From an uncultured Anaerolineales bacterium (lineage in GTDB: Bacteria > Chloroflexota > Anaerolineae > Anaerolineales > Villigracilaceae): DNA of 34,909 nt. The DNA is taken from NCBI GenBank assembly GCA_903873975.1, contig CAIQQN010000025.1:1-34909 (forward strand). The letters are read 5' to 3'. A program made the translations under genes and the position numbers. How positions within the stretch are numbered: the stretch's first letter is position 1; each line of letters starts with the position of its first letter. The notes below the pieces were generated by a model. It ran no database searches. It was given only the letters and a program-made list of their open reading frames with translations, and was not told the DNA's origin. This document shows positions 14,510-23,186 of the stretch, piece after piece.

Positions 14510-16948
14510 ATGAAACGCTTCCTTGCTCCTGCGCCTCCCTTTCAAATCCAATCCCGCCTGCTTCGGCTGGCGGGTGTCTTTCTTTTCCTTTACTCAATCA
14601 TCCTGACCCTCTCACCGGCGGCTCGTGCCCGCACCTGGGCCGTGGACTACCGCTGGAATCACTGGCTGGGGTTCGCAGCCTGGGTTGTCATCTTCACCCT
14701 GGCACAAATCCTGTCAAACCGCCGCCTGCCCGACACCGACCCATACATTCTCCCGATCGCCGCACTGCTGACCGGCTGGGGTATCCTTACCATCTATCGC
14801 CTAATCCCCAGCTTCGGTCTGCGCCAAACCGCCTGGCTGGTGGTTTGTGGACTGGTACTTCTGCTTGGTATGCGCCTTTCACCCGAATTGCGCTTCCTGC
14901 GCCGATACAAATATCTCTGGCTGACCAGCGGTCTGCTGCTCACCGCCTTCACGCTCGTCTTTGGCACCAACCCCACCGGTAGCAGTCTGCGTCTCTGGCT
15001 GGGTTGCTGCGGGGTCTACCTCCAGCCCTCCGAGCCGCTCAAACTCCTGCTCATCGTCTATCTGGCTGCCTACCTAGCCGACCGGCTCCCGCTCAGCCTG
15101 CTCCCGCTGCCTCTGCTCGCGCCCACTGCTGTTGTAATGGGCGTGGCTCTCCTTCTGCTCGTCATCCAACGTGACCTGGGTACGGCATCTATTTTTATCT
15201 TCCTCTATACAATCATTCTCTTCGTGGCGTCCGGTAAGAAGCGCATCCTGCTATTCAGCCTGGTCGGGCTCGCAGTGGCGGGCGTGGCTGGATATTTCCT
15301 ATTTGACGTAATCCGCCTGCGCGTGGACGCCTGGCTCAACCCCTGGCTTGACCCCTCCGGGCGCTCCTTCCAGATTGTTCAATCATTGATGGCAGTCGCC
15401 AACGGCGGGACTTCCGGGCGCGGACCGGGACTGGGCAGCCCCGGACTGGTGCCGGTGGCAATGTCGGACTTCGTCTTCACTGCCATTGCCGAGGAAACAG
15501 GGCTGGTCGGAACTCTGGGCCTGCTGGCCCTGATCGGCTTATTCGCCGCCCGCGGCATTCGGACCGCCATGCGCGCCCCAGACAACTTCCGTCGGATCCT
15601 GGCCGCCGGGCTGACGGCTTACTTGGGCGCACAGTCCATTCTTATTATTGGTGGCAATATTCGCCTCCTGCCGCTGACGGGAGTGACGCTGCCCTTTGTC
15701 TCTTACGGCGGCTCATCCCTGCTGACTTCCTTCCTCGCACTTCTCATCCTTTTACTCATCTCCAGCCAACCCGAAGAGGATCCTGCGCCACTCCTGAAGC
15801 CTCAGCCCTACCTGATCCTGGCCGGGTTGATCGGTCTCGGCCTTTTCGCCCTGGCTGCCATGAACGCCTGGTGGGCCGCCTGGCGCAGTCCATACATTCT
15901 CGAACGTACCGACAATGCCCGCCGCTCCATCGCCGATCGCTACGTCAAGCGCGGCAGCCTGCTCGACCGGCACGAAACGCCAATCAATCTCACCATAGGC
16001 GATTCAGGAGATTACCTGCGCACATATCTCTATCCGGCGCTGGCTCCTGTAACCGGCTATACGAATCCCGTCTATGGCCAATCCGGGCTGGAAGCCAGCC
16101 TCGACCTTTATCTGCGAGGCCTGCAAGGAAATCCCGCCAGCAGCATCTGGTGGGATCACATCGTATATGGTCAACCGCCGCCAGGACTAGATGTGCGCCT
16201 GAGTCTGGATTTGGAGTTGCAGCGCCAGGCAGATGAATTGCTCGGAGACCAAACAGGTGCAATCGTCTTAATCAACGCCTCCAGTGGTGAAATCCTAGTA
16301 ATGGCGTCGCACCCAACCTTTAACCCGAACCAGCTGGATACGCAAGCCTCCATCCTGCTCCAGAACCCCAATTCCCCGCTCCTGGACCGGGCTGCGCAGG
16401 GCCTATACCCGCCCGGGGATACCTTGCAGCCGTTCTTCCAGGCTGCCGGGTATAACCTGGGACCATCGCAGAGTATTGCGGAACAGTTGTATTCTGACCT
16501 GGGTTTCTACACCACACCGGAATTGAGTTTGCCAGTGGCAGCCGCCTCCACGCCAGGGAGCGCATTACGCGTCACCCCACTGCAGATGGCGCTCGCGGCA
16601 GCCACATTGAGCAGCAACGGAGTGCGGCCCGCGCCCCGCCTGCCAATGGCCGTGTATACCCCCACGCAGGGCTGGGTCATCCTGTCTGCACTCAGTGCAC
16701 CGGTGATGGTCTTCCCATCCGCTAGTGCGGCGGATACCGCCCAGGCGTTAATTGTCAGCGGTCAACCCTTCTGGCAATGGAATACACAGGTAACCCAGGC
16801 AAACCAAGCCTTCTCATGGTCGCTGGGTGGGACACTGCCTGACTGGCAGGGGGCACCGCTGGCAGTGGTGGTGCTGCTGGAAGAAAACAATCCAGACGGA
16901 GCTGGCATCATCGATCTGACACTGCTCGAAGCAGCTATCAATCCATAA
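14510..16948 (+). CDS. SEDS glycosyltransferase (RodA/FtsW) fused to a degenerate class-B PBP transpeptidase domain
   Basis: 812 residues. Residues 1-420 are a SEDS peptidoglycan polymerase: VIQRDLGTASIFIFLY (219-234), SDFVF with the likely catalytic Asp320, IAEETGLVG (326-334), and LPFVSYGGSSLL near 394. After a further membrane helix (433-457), residues 460-812 resemble a class B penicillin-binding protein: RGSLLDRHE (481-489), LDLELQRQADELLGDQTGAIVLINASSGEILVM, and DRAAQGLYPPGDTLQ. Here the active-site STxK is DTLQ (Asp637 for Ser, Gln640 for Lys) and the KTG motif is SLGGT (771-775), so the transpeptidase part should be inactive. The fusion joins what are usually separate rodA and pbpA genes. 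The inactive part may be a structural activator of the polymerase (inference). Strong terminator follows. Confidence 0.88.
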   Translation: MKRFLAPAPPFQIQSRLLRLAGVFLFLYSIILTLSPAARARTWAVDYRWNHWLGFAAWVVIFTLAQILSNRRLPDTDPYILPIAALLTGWGILTIYRLIPSFGLRQTAWLVVCGLVLLLGMRLSPELRFLRRYKYLWLTSGLLLTAFTLVFGTNPTGSSLRLWLGCCGVYLQPSEPLKLLLIVYLAAYLADRLPLSLLPLPLLAPTAVVMGVALLLLVIQRDLGTASIFIFLYTIILFVASGKKRILLFSLVGLAVAGVAGYFLFDVIRLRVDAWLNPWLDPSGRSFQIVQSLMAVANGGTSGRGPGLGSPGLVPVAMSDFVFTAIAEETGLVGTLGLLALIGLFAARGIRTAMRAPDNFRRILAAGLTAYLGAQSILIIGGNIRLLPLTGVTLPFVSYGGSSLLTSFLALLILLLISSQPEEDPAPLLKPQPYLILAGLIGLGLFALAAMNAWWAAWRSPYILERTDNARRSIADRYVKRGSLLDRHETPINLTIGDSGDYLRTYLYPALAPVTGYTNPVYGQSGLEASLDLYLRGLQGNPASSIWWDHIVYGQPPPGLDVRLSLDLELQRQADELLGDQTGAIVLINASSGEILVMASHPTFNPNQLDTQASILLQNPNSPLLDRAAQGLYPPGDTLQPFFQAAGYNLGPSQSIAEQLYSDLGFYTTPELSLPVAAASTPGSALRVTPLQMALAAATLSSNGVRPAPRLPMAVYTPTQGWVILSALSAPVMVFPSASAADTAQALIVSGQPFWQWNTQVTQANQAFSWSLGGTLPDWQGAPLAVVVLLEENNPDGAGIIDLTLLEAAINP

Positions 16949-16952
16949 AATC

Positions 16953-16986
16953 AAACCGGGCTTCCAAAAGAAACCCGGTTTTTTAT
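16953..16986. terminator. Intrinsic terminator between the SEDS fusion gene and tyrS
   Basis: AAACCGGG (16953-16960) pairs with CCCGGTTT (16974-16981) and is followed by a T-run on the plus strand. On the minus strand GATTTTATGG follows, so it may also end tyrS. Confidence 0.8.
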
Positions 16987-17060
16987 TTCCTTCCTATCAT
17001 TGTCCCGCAGGATGATTTTCACCACTCTAGCACTTGAGAAAAACCTGCGGGACGTTTCAT

Positions 17061-18281
17061 TTACTTCACTCTCACAAACCGCCGCTTACCCACCTGCAAC
17101 ACCCCTGGATGTGGGAAGACTGCGTCGAATTTCTCCAGTATTTCCCCATCCAACTTAACGCCTTTTTGCTCGATCATGCGCCGACCATCGGATTTACTCG
17201 CCACCAGATCGGCCGCCGCAAGCACATCCAGCACGGTCTGACCGGGCTGGAGGGCAAACTCCGGCATTTCGTCGGGTAATTCCTTCAGCTGGAAGACTTT
17301 CTTGAAAGCCTCCTCGGCAGCCAGGGCAATGGCGTCATCGTGGAAGATGGTTACAATCTCTCGCGCCAGCGACATCTTGGCATCCCGCGGATGTAGCGTT
17401 CGAGCCTTGAGGCTGGCTTCGATCCCCGCAATCCGGTCGGGAGTCCAGCGTGTGACGAGGCGCATGAACGATCCCATGGCTTTGTCCGGCACAGACATGA
17501 CTTTCCCGTACATATCCTCCGGCGTCGAAAGAAGCTGGATATGGTTACCCAGCGACTTGCTCATCTTGAGTTCGCCGTCGGTACCAGGCAGGATTCCCAG
17601 AATGATGGCAATGTTGGGTTTGTCCCCCAGGGAGGTCATGATCTTGCGAGCCGCGGTGACGATGTTGAAAAGCTGGTCGGTGCCGCCCACCTGGATGTCG
17701 GTCTTCAGCGCATGGGCATCGTAACCCTGCATGATGGCGTAGAAGGTCTCGTGCAGGTAGATCGGGTCGCCATTATCCCAGCGCCTGCGAAAGTTCTCGC
17801 GGGTGATGAACTGCTGGATGGTGAAATTAGAAGCCAGTTCGATCAATTCAGCAAAGGTCAACTCAGACAGCCACTCGGAGTTAAAGCGGATCTTGGTCTT
17901 GTTGCGGTCGAGGATCTTATAAGCCTGTTCAGCATACGTGCGCGCATTGTTCTCGACCTCCAATTGGGTCAGGCGCGGTCGGAGCTTATCCTTGTCGGAC
18001 GGGTCACCAATCAACGAAGTGAACGAACCGACCACAAACGTGACCTCGTGTCCGAGTTCCTGGAACTGGCGCAGTTTGCGCATCGGCACGCTGTGACCGA
18101 GGTGCAGGTCCGATGTGCGCGGGTCGAAGCCGCAATAGACGCGCAGCGGGCGATGTTCTTTCTTAGCCTCGATAAGTCGCTGGCGTAGTTCATTGGCCAT
18201 GTTCTTTTTCAGCTCTTCGTCACCATATTCGGTACCTTGCATCAAAAGGACAACCTGGTCGTCTATGGACAATGTGGACAT
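17061..18281 (-). CDS. tyrS: Tyrosyl-tRNA synthetase
   Basis: 406 residues, class Ic aminoacyl-tRNA synthetase charging tRNA-Tyr. HIGH-type signature HLGH at 60-63 (DLHLGHSVPMRKL), GDPSDKDKLRP, IMQGYDAHALKTDIQVGGTDQLFN and KMSKS at 239-243. A C-terminal S4 RNA-binding domain includes ASKSDGRRMIEQKGVKLDGE. The KMSKS/HLGH form and length (about 400) match the TyrZ-like branch. GGAG lies 9 bases before the ATG. The 5' region holds a Tyr-codon leader peptide and a terminator (18342-18436), so expression is predicted to rise when charged tRNA-Tyr is low. Confidence 0.96.
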   Translation of the reverse strand: MSTLSIDDQVVLLMQGTEYGDEELKKNMANELRQRLIEAKKEHRPLRVYCGFDPRTSDLHLGHSVPMRKLRQFQELGHEVTFVVGSFTSLIGDPSDKDKLRPRLTQLEVENNARTYAEQAYKILDRNKTKIRFNSEWLSELTFAELIELASNFTIQQFITRENFRRRWDNGDPIYLHETFYAIMQGYDAHALKTDIQVGGTDQLFNIVTAARKIMTSLGDKPNIAIILGILPGTDGELKMSKSLGNHIQLLSTPEDMYGKVMSVPDKAMGSFMRLVTRWTPDRIAGIEASLKARTLHPRDAKMSLAREIVTIFHDDAIALAAEEAFKKVFQLKELPDEMPEFALQPGQTVLDVLAAADLVASKSDGRRMIEQKGVKLDGEILEKFDAVFPHPGVLQVGKRRFVRVK

Positions 18282-18341
18282 GATTTACTCCATGAAAAAG
18301 GTATTCGTGATTGGTTGTTCGTAATTCGATATTCAGGAAAC

Positions 18342-18370
18342 AAAAAACGCGCCTGCCGTAGCAGGCGCGT
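18342..18370 (-). terminator. Attenuator terminator in the tyrS leader
   Basis: Perfect 10-bp GC-rich stem ACGCGCCTGC/GCAGGCGCGT (18347-18356 and 18361-18370) with a 4-base loop, followed on the minus strand by TTTTTT. It lies inside the 5' untranslated region, 60 bases before the tyrS ATG. Confidence 0.85.
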
Positions 18371-18403
18371 CCCTCCCACCCGCAACGGCGTTTAAGGTTG
18401 GGA
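18361..18403 (-). promoter_or_regulatory. Candidate antiterminator / anti-antiterminator segments of the tyrS attenuator
   Basis: Read on the minus strand, GCGGGTG (18383-18377) can pair with CGCCTGC (18367-18361), the 5' arm of the terminator, using two G-U pairs; this would block the terminator. The same GGGTGGGA region can instead pair with TCCCAACC (18403-18396), the last codons of the leader peptide, leaving the terminator free. Found by eye; no folding energy was computed. Confidence 0.45.
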
Positions 18404-18436
18404 ATAATAGAAAAGCGAAGCAGCTCCGGCGTTCAT
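18392..18436 (-). CDS. Tyr-rich leader peptide of the tyrS attenuator (14 aa)
   Basis: Between the leader promoter and the terminator lies a short frame encoding MNAGAASLFYYSQP, with tandem Tyr codons (TAT TAT) at positions 10-11, followed by TAA. Its ATG is 9 bases after the TATAAT, so it would be read from a leaderless end, as in some actinobacterial attenuators. Directly before the gene for tyrosyl-tRNA synthetase, this is the classic arrangement of ribosome-mediated attenuation: stalling at Tyr codons when Tyr-tRNA is scarce would favour the antiterminator. The coding role is inferred from the match of codon content, position and downstream gene. Confidence 0.72.
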   Translation of the reverse strand: MNAGAASLFYYSQP

Positions 18437-18445
18437 ATCGCCGCT

Positions 18446-18473
18446 ATTATACAGTATTTTTTTCTTCAGGCAA
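18446..18473 (-). promoter_or_regulatory. Promoter of the tyrS leader
   Basis: Minus strand TTGCCT (18473-18468), 16-base spacer, TATAAT (18451-18446). The bases just after it are GC-rich (GCGGCG), a discriminator type often linked to stringent control. Confidence 0.65.
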
Positions 18474-18476
18474 CCA

Positions 18477-18836
18477 TTATTTCTGTTCAATTTCCCGCGC
18501 CGCCCGGCGGGTGTTGTCTTCCATGTCCATGAACATCAGCAACGCCTGGGCCAAACCTTGTAAGACGACAAAATAGACCACCCCGCGTAAAGGCTGCTCG
18601 AACAAGTATAGGATGCTTTGGGCGATATCCGTAAACCCCATACCCGTCCAAAACCCGCGTGCGAGTTGCAGAATCATTGCCAGCGCCTGGACCAGCCATT
18701 CAAGCGAATAAACCCCCACTACCACCCAGGAAAGAATCTTCGCCACAACCGTCAGGCGCAGGACAATATCTTTACTGAAATATGTACCCAGAAAATTCCC
18801 ATATTTCTCCATATTCAATCTGAACTCTCCTTTCAT
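18477..18836 (-). CDS. Small membrane protein of unknown function
   Basis: 119 residues if the ATG at 18836 is used. Three hydrophobic stretches are visible: [30 protein letters not shown], and [20 protein letters not shown]. The C-terminus is polar and charged ([16 protein letters not shown]) and likely cytosolic. I do not recognise a family. On the minus strand TATTAT (18848-18843) ends 6 bases before this ATG, so the mRNA could be leaderless; an internal ATG at 18812 is an alternative. It is divergent from glnS with overlapping -10 regions. The tyrS leader promoter starts directly after its stop. Confidence 0.6.
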   Translation of the reverse strand: MKGEFRLNMEKYGNFLGTYFSKDIVLRLTVVAKILSWVVVGVYSLEWLVQALAMILQLARGFWTGMGFTDIAQSILYLFEQPLRGVVYFVVLQGLAQALLMFMDMEDNTRRAAREIEQK

Positions 18837-18838
18837 TT

Positions 18839-18847
18839 TGTTATAAT
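18839..18847 (+). promoter_or_regulatory. Extended -10 promoter of glnS
   Basis: TGTTATAAT is a perfect extended -10 (TGnTATAAT). No good -35 is seen. The ATG follows 49 bases later. The oppositely directed -10 of the small membrane protein gene (TATTAT, 18848-18843) uses the same bases. Confidence 0.45.
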
Positions 18848-18896
18848 AACAGCCTTACAAGCTTCACGATGGAATTATACCGAAAAGGACCGGATT

Positions 18897-20633
18897 ATGG
18901 ACACACCTGAGCTCCCCAATAAGTCAACCAACTTCATCCTCGAAGCGGTCGCCGAGGACCTGAAAACGGGCCGTTTTAACTACGTCCGCACTCGCCTCCC
19001 ACCTGAACCGAATGGATACCTGCACATCGGGCATGTCAAAGCATTCCTGATCGACTATAACACTGCCAAAGAGTTCGGCGGCGAGTTGATCCTGCGCTTT
19101 GACGACACCAACCCAACTAAGGAAGAGACCGAGTTTGTTGAAGCCATCGAAGACGACGCACGCTGGCTGGGCATCCTGTGGGTCAAAGTGACATTTGCAT
19201 CGGATTATTTCGACAGGTTGTACGAATGGGCCATCCGCCTTGTCACAAAAGGTCTAGCCTACGTGGACGACCAGACGCCCGAGGAAATGAGCGCTAGCCG
19301 CGGCACCCTGCCGCGCGGCACAAAGTGGAGTCAGACCGAATCGGCTTTAAAACCCGGCACGGAATCCCCCTACCGGAATCGTCCGGTCGCAGAAAACCTT
19401 GATCTACTGGAACGCATGAAGAATGGCAAGTTCCCTGAAGGCAGCCGCGTCCTGCGCGCCAGGATCGATATGGCCCATCCCAATATCGTCATGCGTGACC
19501 CGGTCATGTATCGCATCATGCACGCCACACACCACCGCACCGGCGATAAGTGGTGCATTTACCCGATGTATGACTGGTCGCACGGCCAAAACGATTCGAT
19601 GGAAGGCATCACCCACTCGCTCTGCTCAAACGAATACATCATCCATCGCCCATTATACGAGTGGTTCCTGGAGCAACTGGGTGAGTTCAAGACACGCCAG
19701 ATCGAGTTTTCGCGTCTCAACCTGACCTACGCCATGATGTCCAAACGCAAATTGCGCAAGCTGGTTGAGAACGGCATTGTGACCGGCTGGGACGATCCGC
19801 GTCTTACCACCCTGCGCGGCCTGCGCCGGCGCGGTGTGACCCCCGAAGCCATCCAGACATTCATCGCTGCAGTCGGAGAGACGAATAACGACAGCTGGGT
19901 GGACATGGCGCAACTGGAAGCCTGCATCCGTGACGACCTGAACAAGCGCTCCCTGCGCCGCATGGCCGTCCTGCACCCGCTGAAACTGGTCATTGATAAT
20001 TACCCCACTGACCAGGTTGAAGAAATGAGCGCCATCAACAATCCAGAAGACGAGACCGCTGGGAGGCGCAAGGTACCCTTCTCCAAGGTTTTGTACATCG
20101 AACAGGACGATTTCCGTGAGACGCCGCCGCCCAAATACCATCGCCTTTACCCTGGTAACGAGGTACGGCTGCGGTACGCCTATCTGATCAAATGCACCGG
20201 CGTTTTGCTCGACCCGGTCACAGGTGCGGTGGTCGAGGTTCATTGCACCTACGACCCGGCCACACGCGGCGGCGACGCGCCCGACGGCCGAAAAGTAAAA
20301 TCCACCATCCACTGGGTTTCAGCGGAACATGCCGTGAAGGCGGAAGTCCACCTATACGAGCAACTGTTCACTGTCGAGAACCCGGATATTGGGGAAGACG
20401 TCAATGCAATCATCAACCCGAACTCGCTCGAAGTGCTGACCAATGTTTTTCTCGAGCCATCCCTGGCTGAGGCGAAACCCGGCGATAAATTCCAGTTTGA
20501 GCGCACCGGCTATTTCTGCGTGGACCTTGACTCTACCCCCGGCAATCTGGTCTTCAACCGCACCGTCACGCTCAAGGATACCTGGGCAAAGATAGAGAAG
20601 TCCAGCAAACCTGGACATGACGTTACTCTGTAA
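18897..20633 (+). CDS. glnS: Glutaminyl-tRNA synthetase
   Basis: 578 residues, class Ib synthetase. HIGH motif PNGYLHIGH (38-46), [11 protein letters not shown], the glutamine-pocket segment [26 protein letters not shown], then [22 protein letters not shown] (MSKRK instead of KMSKS, as in GlnRS). The C-terminal anticodon-binding beta-barrels end with [13 protein letters not shown]. The HSLC and YDWSHG segments favour GlnRS over GluRS. Start chosen at ATG 18897 with AAAAGGA upstream; a much longer frame exists but overlaps the divergent membrane protein. Presence of GlnRS means Gln-tRNA is made directly, at least in part. Secure. Confidence 0.95.
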   Translation: MDTPELPNKSTNFILEAVAEDLKTGRFNYVRTRLPPEPNGYLHIGHVKAFLIDYNTAKEFGGELILRFDDTNPTKEETEFVEAIEDDARWLGILWVKVTFASDYFDRLYEWAIRLVTKGLAYVDDQTPEEMSASRGTLPRGTKWSQTESALKPGTESPYRNRPVAENLDLLERMKNGKFPEGSRVLRARIDMAHPNIVMRDPVMYRIMHATHHRTGDKWCIYPMYDWSHGQNDSMEGITHSLCSNEYIIHRPLYEWFLEQLGEFKTRQIEFSRLNLTYAMMSKRKLRKLVENGIVTGWDDPRLTTLRGLRRRGVTPEAIQTFIAAVGETNNDSWVDMAQLEACIRDDLNKRSLRRMAVLHPLKLVIDNYPTDQVEEMSAINNPEDETAGRRKVPFSKVLYIEQDDFRETPPPKYHRLYPGNEVRLRYAYLIKCTGVLLDPVTGAVVEVHCTYDPATRGGDAPDGRKVKSTIHWVSAEHAVKAEVHLYEQLFTVENPDIGEDVNAIINPNSLEVLTNVFLEPSLAEAKPGDKFQFERTGYFCVDLDSTPGNLVFNRTVTLKDTWAKIEKSSKPGHDVTL

Positions 20634-20701
20634 ATAATATACTTGACAGTTGGCCAACGAGGACAGCGAAAATGTGGACATAATGAAGAGCTGATAGCAT
20701 T

Positions 20702-22309
20702 ATGACATCCCAACAAAAACGTATTTTTATTCTTCTTTTGTTCATGGCATTGATCGTTTTCGCTTTATTTTCATGGCCAAATTCGGTCGCGTCTAAAAAT
20801 CTGGCAATGGTTCAAATGTTCCAGCCAGACGAATCTATTTTTCTATATGTATTCCACATGATCGCCCCGGCGGAAAGCATCAATCAAGCGCTCAGATCCT
20901 TTGTGTTTTACGATTACTATTATTATGGTTTTCCATACTTCGGTCTTTCCGCTGCGCTCTTACTGCCATTACAGTGGATGGGATATATAACAAACATTTC
21001 TCTTATCATGCTCATCCTGCGCCAATTAGTCAGTGTACTGCCCATGTTGATAGCCTTGTTGTTGCTAGTCTATATGCAGGATGGTTTTCGAACATACCGT
21101 TCAATGGTGTTGTTTGCTATACTGCTTTGCGTGCCCGTTGTGGTTCAAAACAATCTGTGGTGGCACCCAGATGGAATTACATTTTTATTCGTAGTGCTAA
21201 CTATATTCTTTCTCAAACGTGATAATATGCGTTTCGGTCGGAACTTCCTTTTTGCCGCAGCAACAGCCGGCATCGCAACTGCAATAAAATTGGTGGGAGT
21301 ATATTTCTTCCTAGCAGTAGGGTTGACACTTGTACTCGGGCTATTACTTAAAAAAGCGTCCTGGAAGAAACTTATCGGGATGGCAATTGCTTTTCTATTC
21401 GTAATGGCATTGGCCTTCCTGATCGCCAATCCCTTCTTACTCTCACACTGGGCACGAACAGCTTATGGAAATATATTTCACAGGCAAGTCTTCATGCTTT
21501 CAGAAGGATACGGCGTCGTTTATGAAAAGGGACTGGCAGCAGCCTGGCCGCTCATGCGGGAATCTTACGGTGAGGCAATTTTCTTGCTTGTTGCCCTAGG
21601 AGCAGCGATTTGGGGAGCGTGGCGCGGACCACAACGCCTGCTGCATGGTTTAATACTGGCCTGGTTTTTCCCGATCACTGTCCTGGTGCTTTTCGTAACA
21701 CATTTCAAGTTTCAATACTGGTTACCTGTGGCACTGCCACTCTTGTCCAGTTTAGTCGTCCTATTACCCGAAAAGTGGTTCCTAAATAGAGCCGCTTTCA
21801 AGTCCGGTTTCGTCAAGCTAACTGCAAAAATTACTCACTTTTTTATCTTGTTGGTAGTATTAATTCAGGTAGTGTTATTTGTAAAACAGGATGTTCAGTT
21901 TCTTAATACGAGCTTGCATCGGGCGGATAATAATCCCCGCATCCAGTTCTATGATCAAATCCTAAATGCTCTTTCACCATTACCTATTAGGTCTTTTAAT
22001 GTCTACTACGATTATCGATTATATGTACCGGAAACAACTGGTTGGACAATACAGACCTCATATGATTTGTTGGAATATAGTTACATTCAAGAAAACAATT
22101 TTGAAATATTATTGCTACTTGAACAACGCATCCGCGATTATCTAAATCCAGATGTAACTGGCATTGACCCAGAGGTTTTTACCCGCAACCAGCAGTTTTA
22201 CCGTGACGCTGAGAATGAAACAATCAGCGGTTACCATTTAGTCTATCGCAACGACTTGGGGCTGCTTTACGTGCGGGAGGACTTATACCAGAACTATTTC
22301 CAGAAATAA
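20702..22309 (+). CDS. GT-C-type polytopic membrane protein (ArnT/PMT-like glycosyltransferase candidate)
   Basis: 535 residues with about ten membrane helices. The N-terminal helix is followed by an outside loop with QPDES (41-45), in the place where GT-C glycosyltransferases keep an acidic motif (DE or DxD). Another conserved-looking point is NNLWWHPDGITFLFVVL in the middle. The C-terminal 150 residues are a soluble domain, presumably outside, rich in aromatic residues (DYRLYVPETTGWTIQTSYD). Such enzymes use lipid-linked sugars to glycosylate surface molecules; the activity is inferred from topology only. Base composition is visibly more AT-rich than its neighbours, suggesting horizontal acquisition. 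GAAGAG lies 11 bases before the start. No close family is recognised. Confidence 0.75.
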   Translation: MTSQQKRIFILLLFMALIVFALFSWPNSVASKNLAMVQMFQPDESIFLYVFHMIAPAESINQALRSFVFYDYYYYGFPYFGLSAALLLPLQWMGYITNISLIMLILRQLVSVLPMLIALLLLVYMQDGFRTYRSMVLFAILLCVPVVVQNNLWWHPDGITFLFVVLTIFFLKRDNMRFGRNFLFAAATAGIATAIKLVGVYFFLAVGLTLVLGLLLKKASWKKLIGMAIAFLFVMALAFLIANPFLLSHWARTAYGNIFHRQVFMLSEGYGVVYEKGLAAAWPLMRESYGEAIFLLVALGAAIWGAWRGPQRLLHGLILAWFFPITVLVLFVTHFKFQYWLPVALPLLSSLVVLLPEKWFLNRAAFKSGFVKLTAKITHFFILLVVLIQVVLFVKQDVQFLNTSLHRADNNPRIQFYDQILNALSPLPIRSFNVYYDYRLYVPETTGWTIQTSYDLLEYSYIQENNFEILLLLEQRIRDYLNPDVTGIDPEVFTRNQQFYRDAENETISGYHLVYRNDLGLLYVREDLYQNYFQK

Positions 22310-22373
22310 GTCTCCATACTTAGGTCGCACTTGAAGCATAACCTGCGTATGGCGCAATGAGGAGGATGCTGGC

Positions 22374-23186
22374 ATGAGAGATCCTGGCAAAGGAAAAGTT
22401 GTCATTATTACCGGCGCATCCAGCGGAATTGGAGCGGCGGCTGCACGGCGTTTGGCGCGTGACGGCATGCACCTGACGCTGGCAGCCCGCAGGCTGGACA
22501 GGCTCGAACAGGTAGCTGCCGAGGTCGAATCTCTGGGTGGGGAAGCCCTTGTGGTGCAAACCGATGTGCGCAACCGCGACGATATCCAGCGCATGGTAGA
22601 AGCCACGCTCGACCGGTGGGGACGTATTGACGTGCTGCTCAACAACGCTGGGATAGGACATGACAGACTGCTGATTCGTACCAAACCGGAAAGGATACAA
22701 AACGAGATCCACATCAACCTAACCGCCGTCATTGAATGCACCCAGGTTGTTCTACCGGTGATGCTCCGGCAGAAATCAGGGCATATCATCAATGTGGCAT
22801 CCATAGCGGGGTTAATCGCCACACCCGGTTCGACCATTTACAGCGCCACCAAATTTGGCGTAAACGGTTTTTCGGACGCCCTGCGCCGGGAATTGCGCGG
22901 CTCTGGCATTTCTATTTCGGCATTTTGCCCGGGCTATGTGCCGACGGAAATCTCCCCGGACCTCAAGGCCATCGCTGAAGGACAACCCGATGCGCCGCAC
23001 GTGCCGGGACTGATGCCGGTATCTTACGTGGCCGAACAGATCGCCCGTCTCATCCACCATCCGCGCCGGCGCGTCATCATACCGACCAGTTGGAAAATTC
23101 TGGTTGTAATCGCTTTCCTATTTCCTGGTTTGGCAGATGCGGTAATTACTCTATTTATGAAAAAGTTCACACAAGATAAAAAATGA
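22374..23186 (+). CDS. Short-chain dehydrogenase/reductase (SDR)
   Basis: 270 residues, classical SDR. Cofactor motif TGASSGIG (13-20), the AARR segment after beta-2 (suggesting NADP), NNAG (90-93), and catalytic Ser143, Tyr156 and Lys160 (YSATK). PGYVPTEI follows the active site. The last 30 residues ([26 protein letters not shown]) are hydrophobic and may attach the protein to the membrane, as in many SDRs acting on lipids. Substrate unknown. GAGGAGG is a strong ribosome binding site. Overlaps the next gene by 4 bases (ATGA), so the two are co-translated. Confidence 0.9.
   Translation: MRDPGKGKVVIITGASSGIGAAAARRLARDGMHLTLAARRLDRLEQVAAEVESLGGEALVVQTDVRNRDDIQRMVEATLDRWGRIDVLLNNAGIGHDRLLIRTKPERIQNEIHINLTAVIECTQVVLPVMLRQKSGHIINVASIAGLIATPGSTIYSATKFGVNGFSDALRRELRGSGISISAFCPGYVPTEISPDLKAIAEGQPDAPHVPGLMPVSYVAEQIARLIHHPRRRVIIPTSWKILVVIAFLFPGLADAVITLFMKKFTQDKK

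Noticed and set aside
17002-17053. 10-bp inverted repeat GTCCCGCAGG/CCTGCGGGAC after tyrS
   Set aside because: The arms are 32 bases apart and no T-run follows the second arm in either direction, so it is not a clear terminator. It may be chance or a weak transcript-end structure.
18282-18345. Short ATTCGTGATT/GTTCGTAATTCG-like repeats between the tyrS terminator and ATG
   Set aside because: They resemble simple interspersed repeats but are too short and imperfect to define from a single window.
18342-18440. T-box riboswitch upstream of tyrS
   Set aside because: GGGTGGGAGGGACGCG only loosely recalls the T-box sequence; the UGGNACC core that pairs with the tRNA end is absent and the leader is too short for a normal stem I. 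The Tyr-codon leader peptide explains the terminator better.
18618-18896. Upstream extension of glnS and antisense frames in the same area
   Set aside because: The extension overlaps the divergent membrane-protein gene and has no homology to GlnRS; ATG 18897 has a good ribosome binding site.
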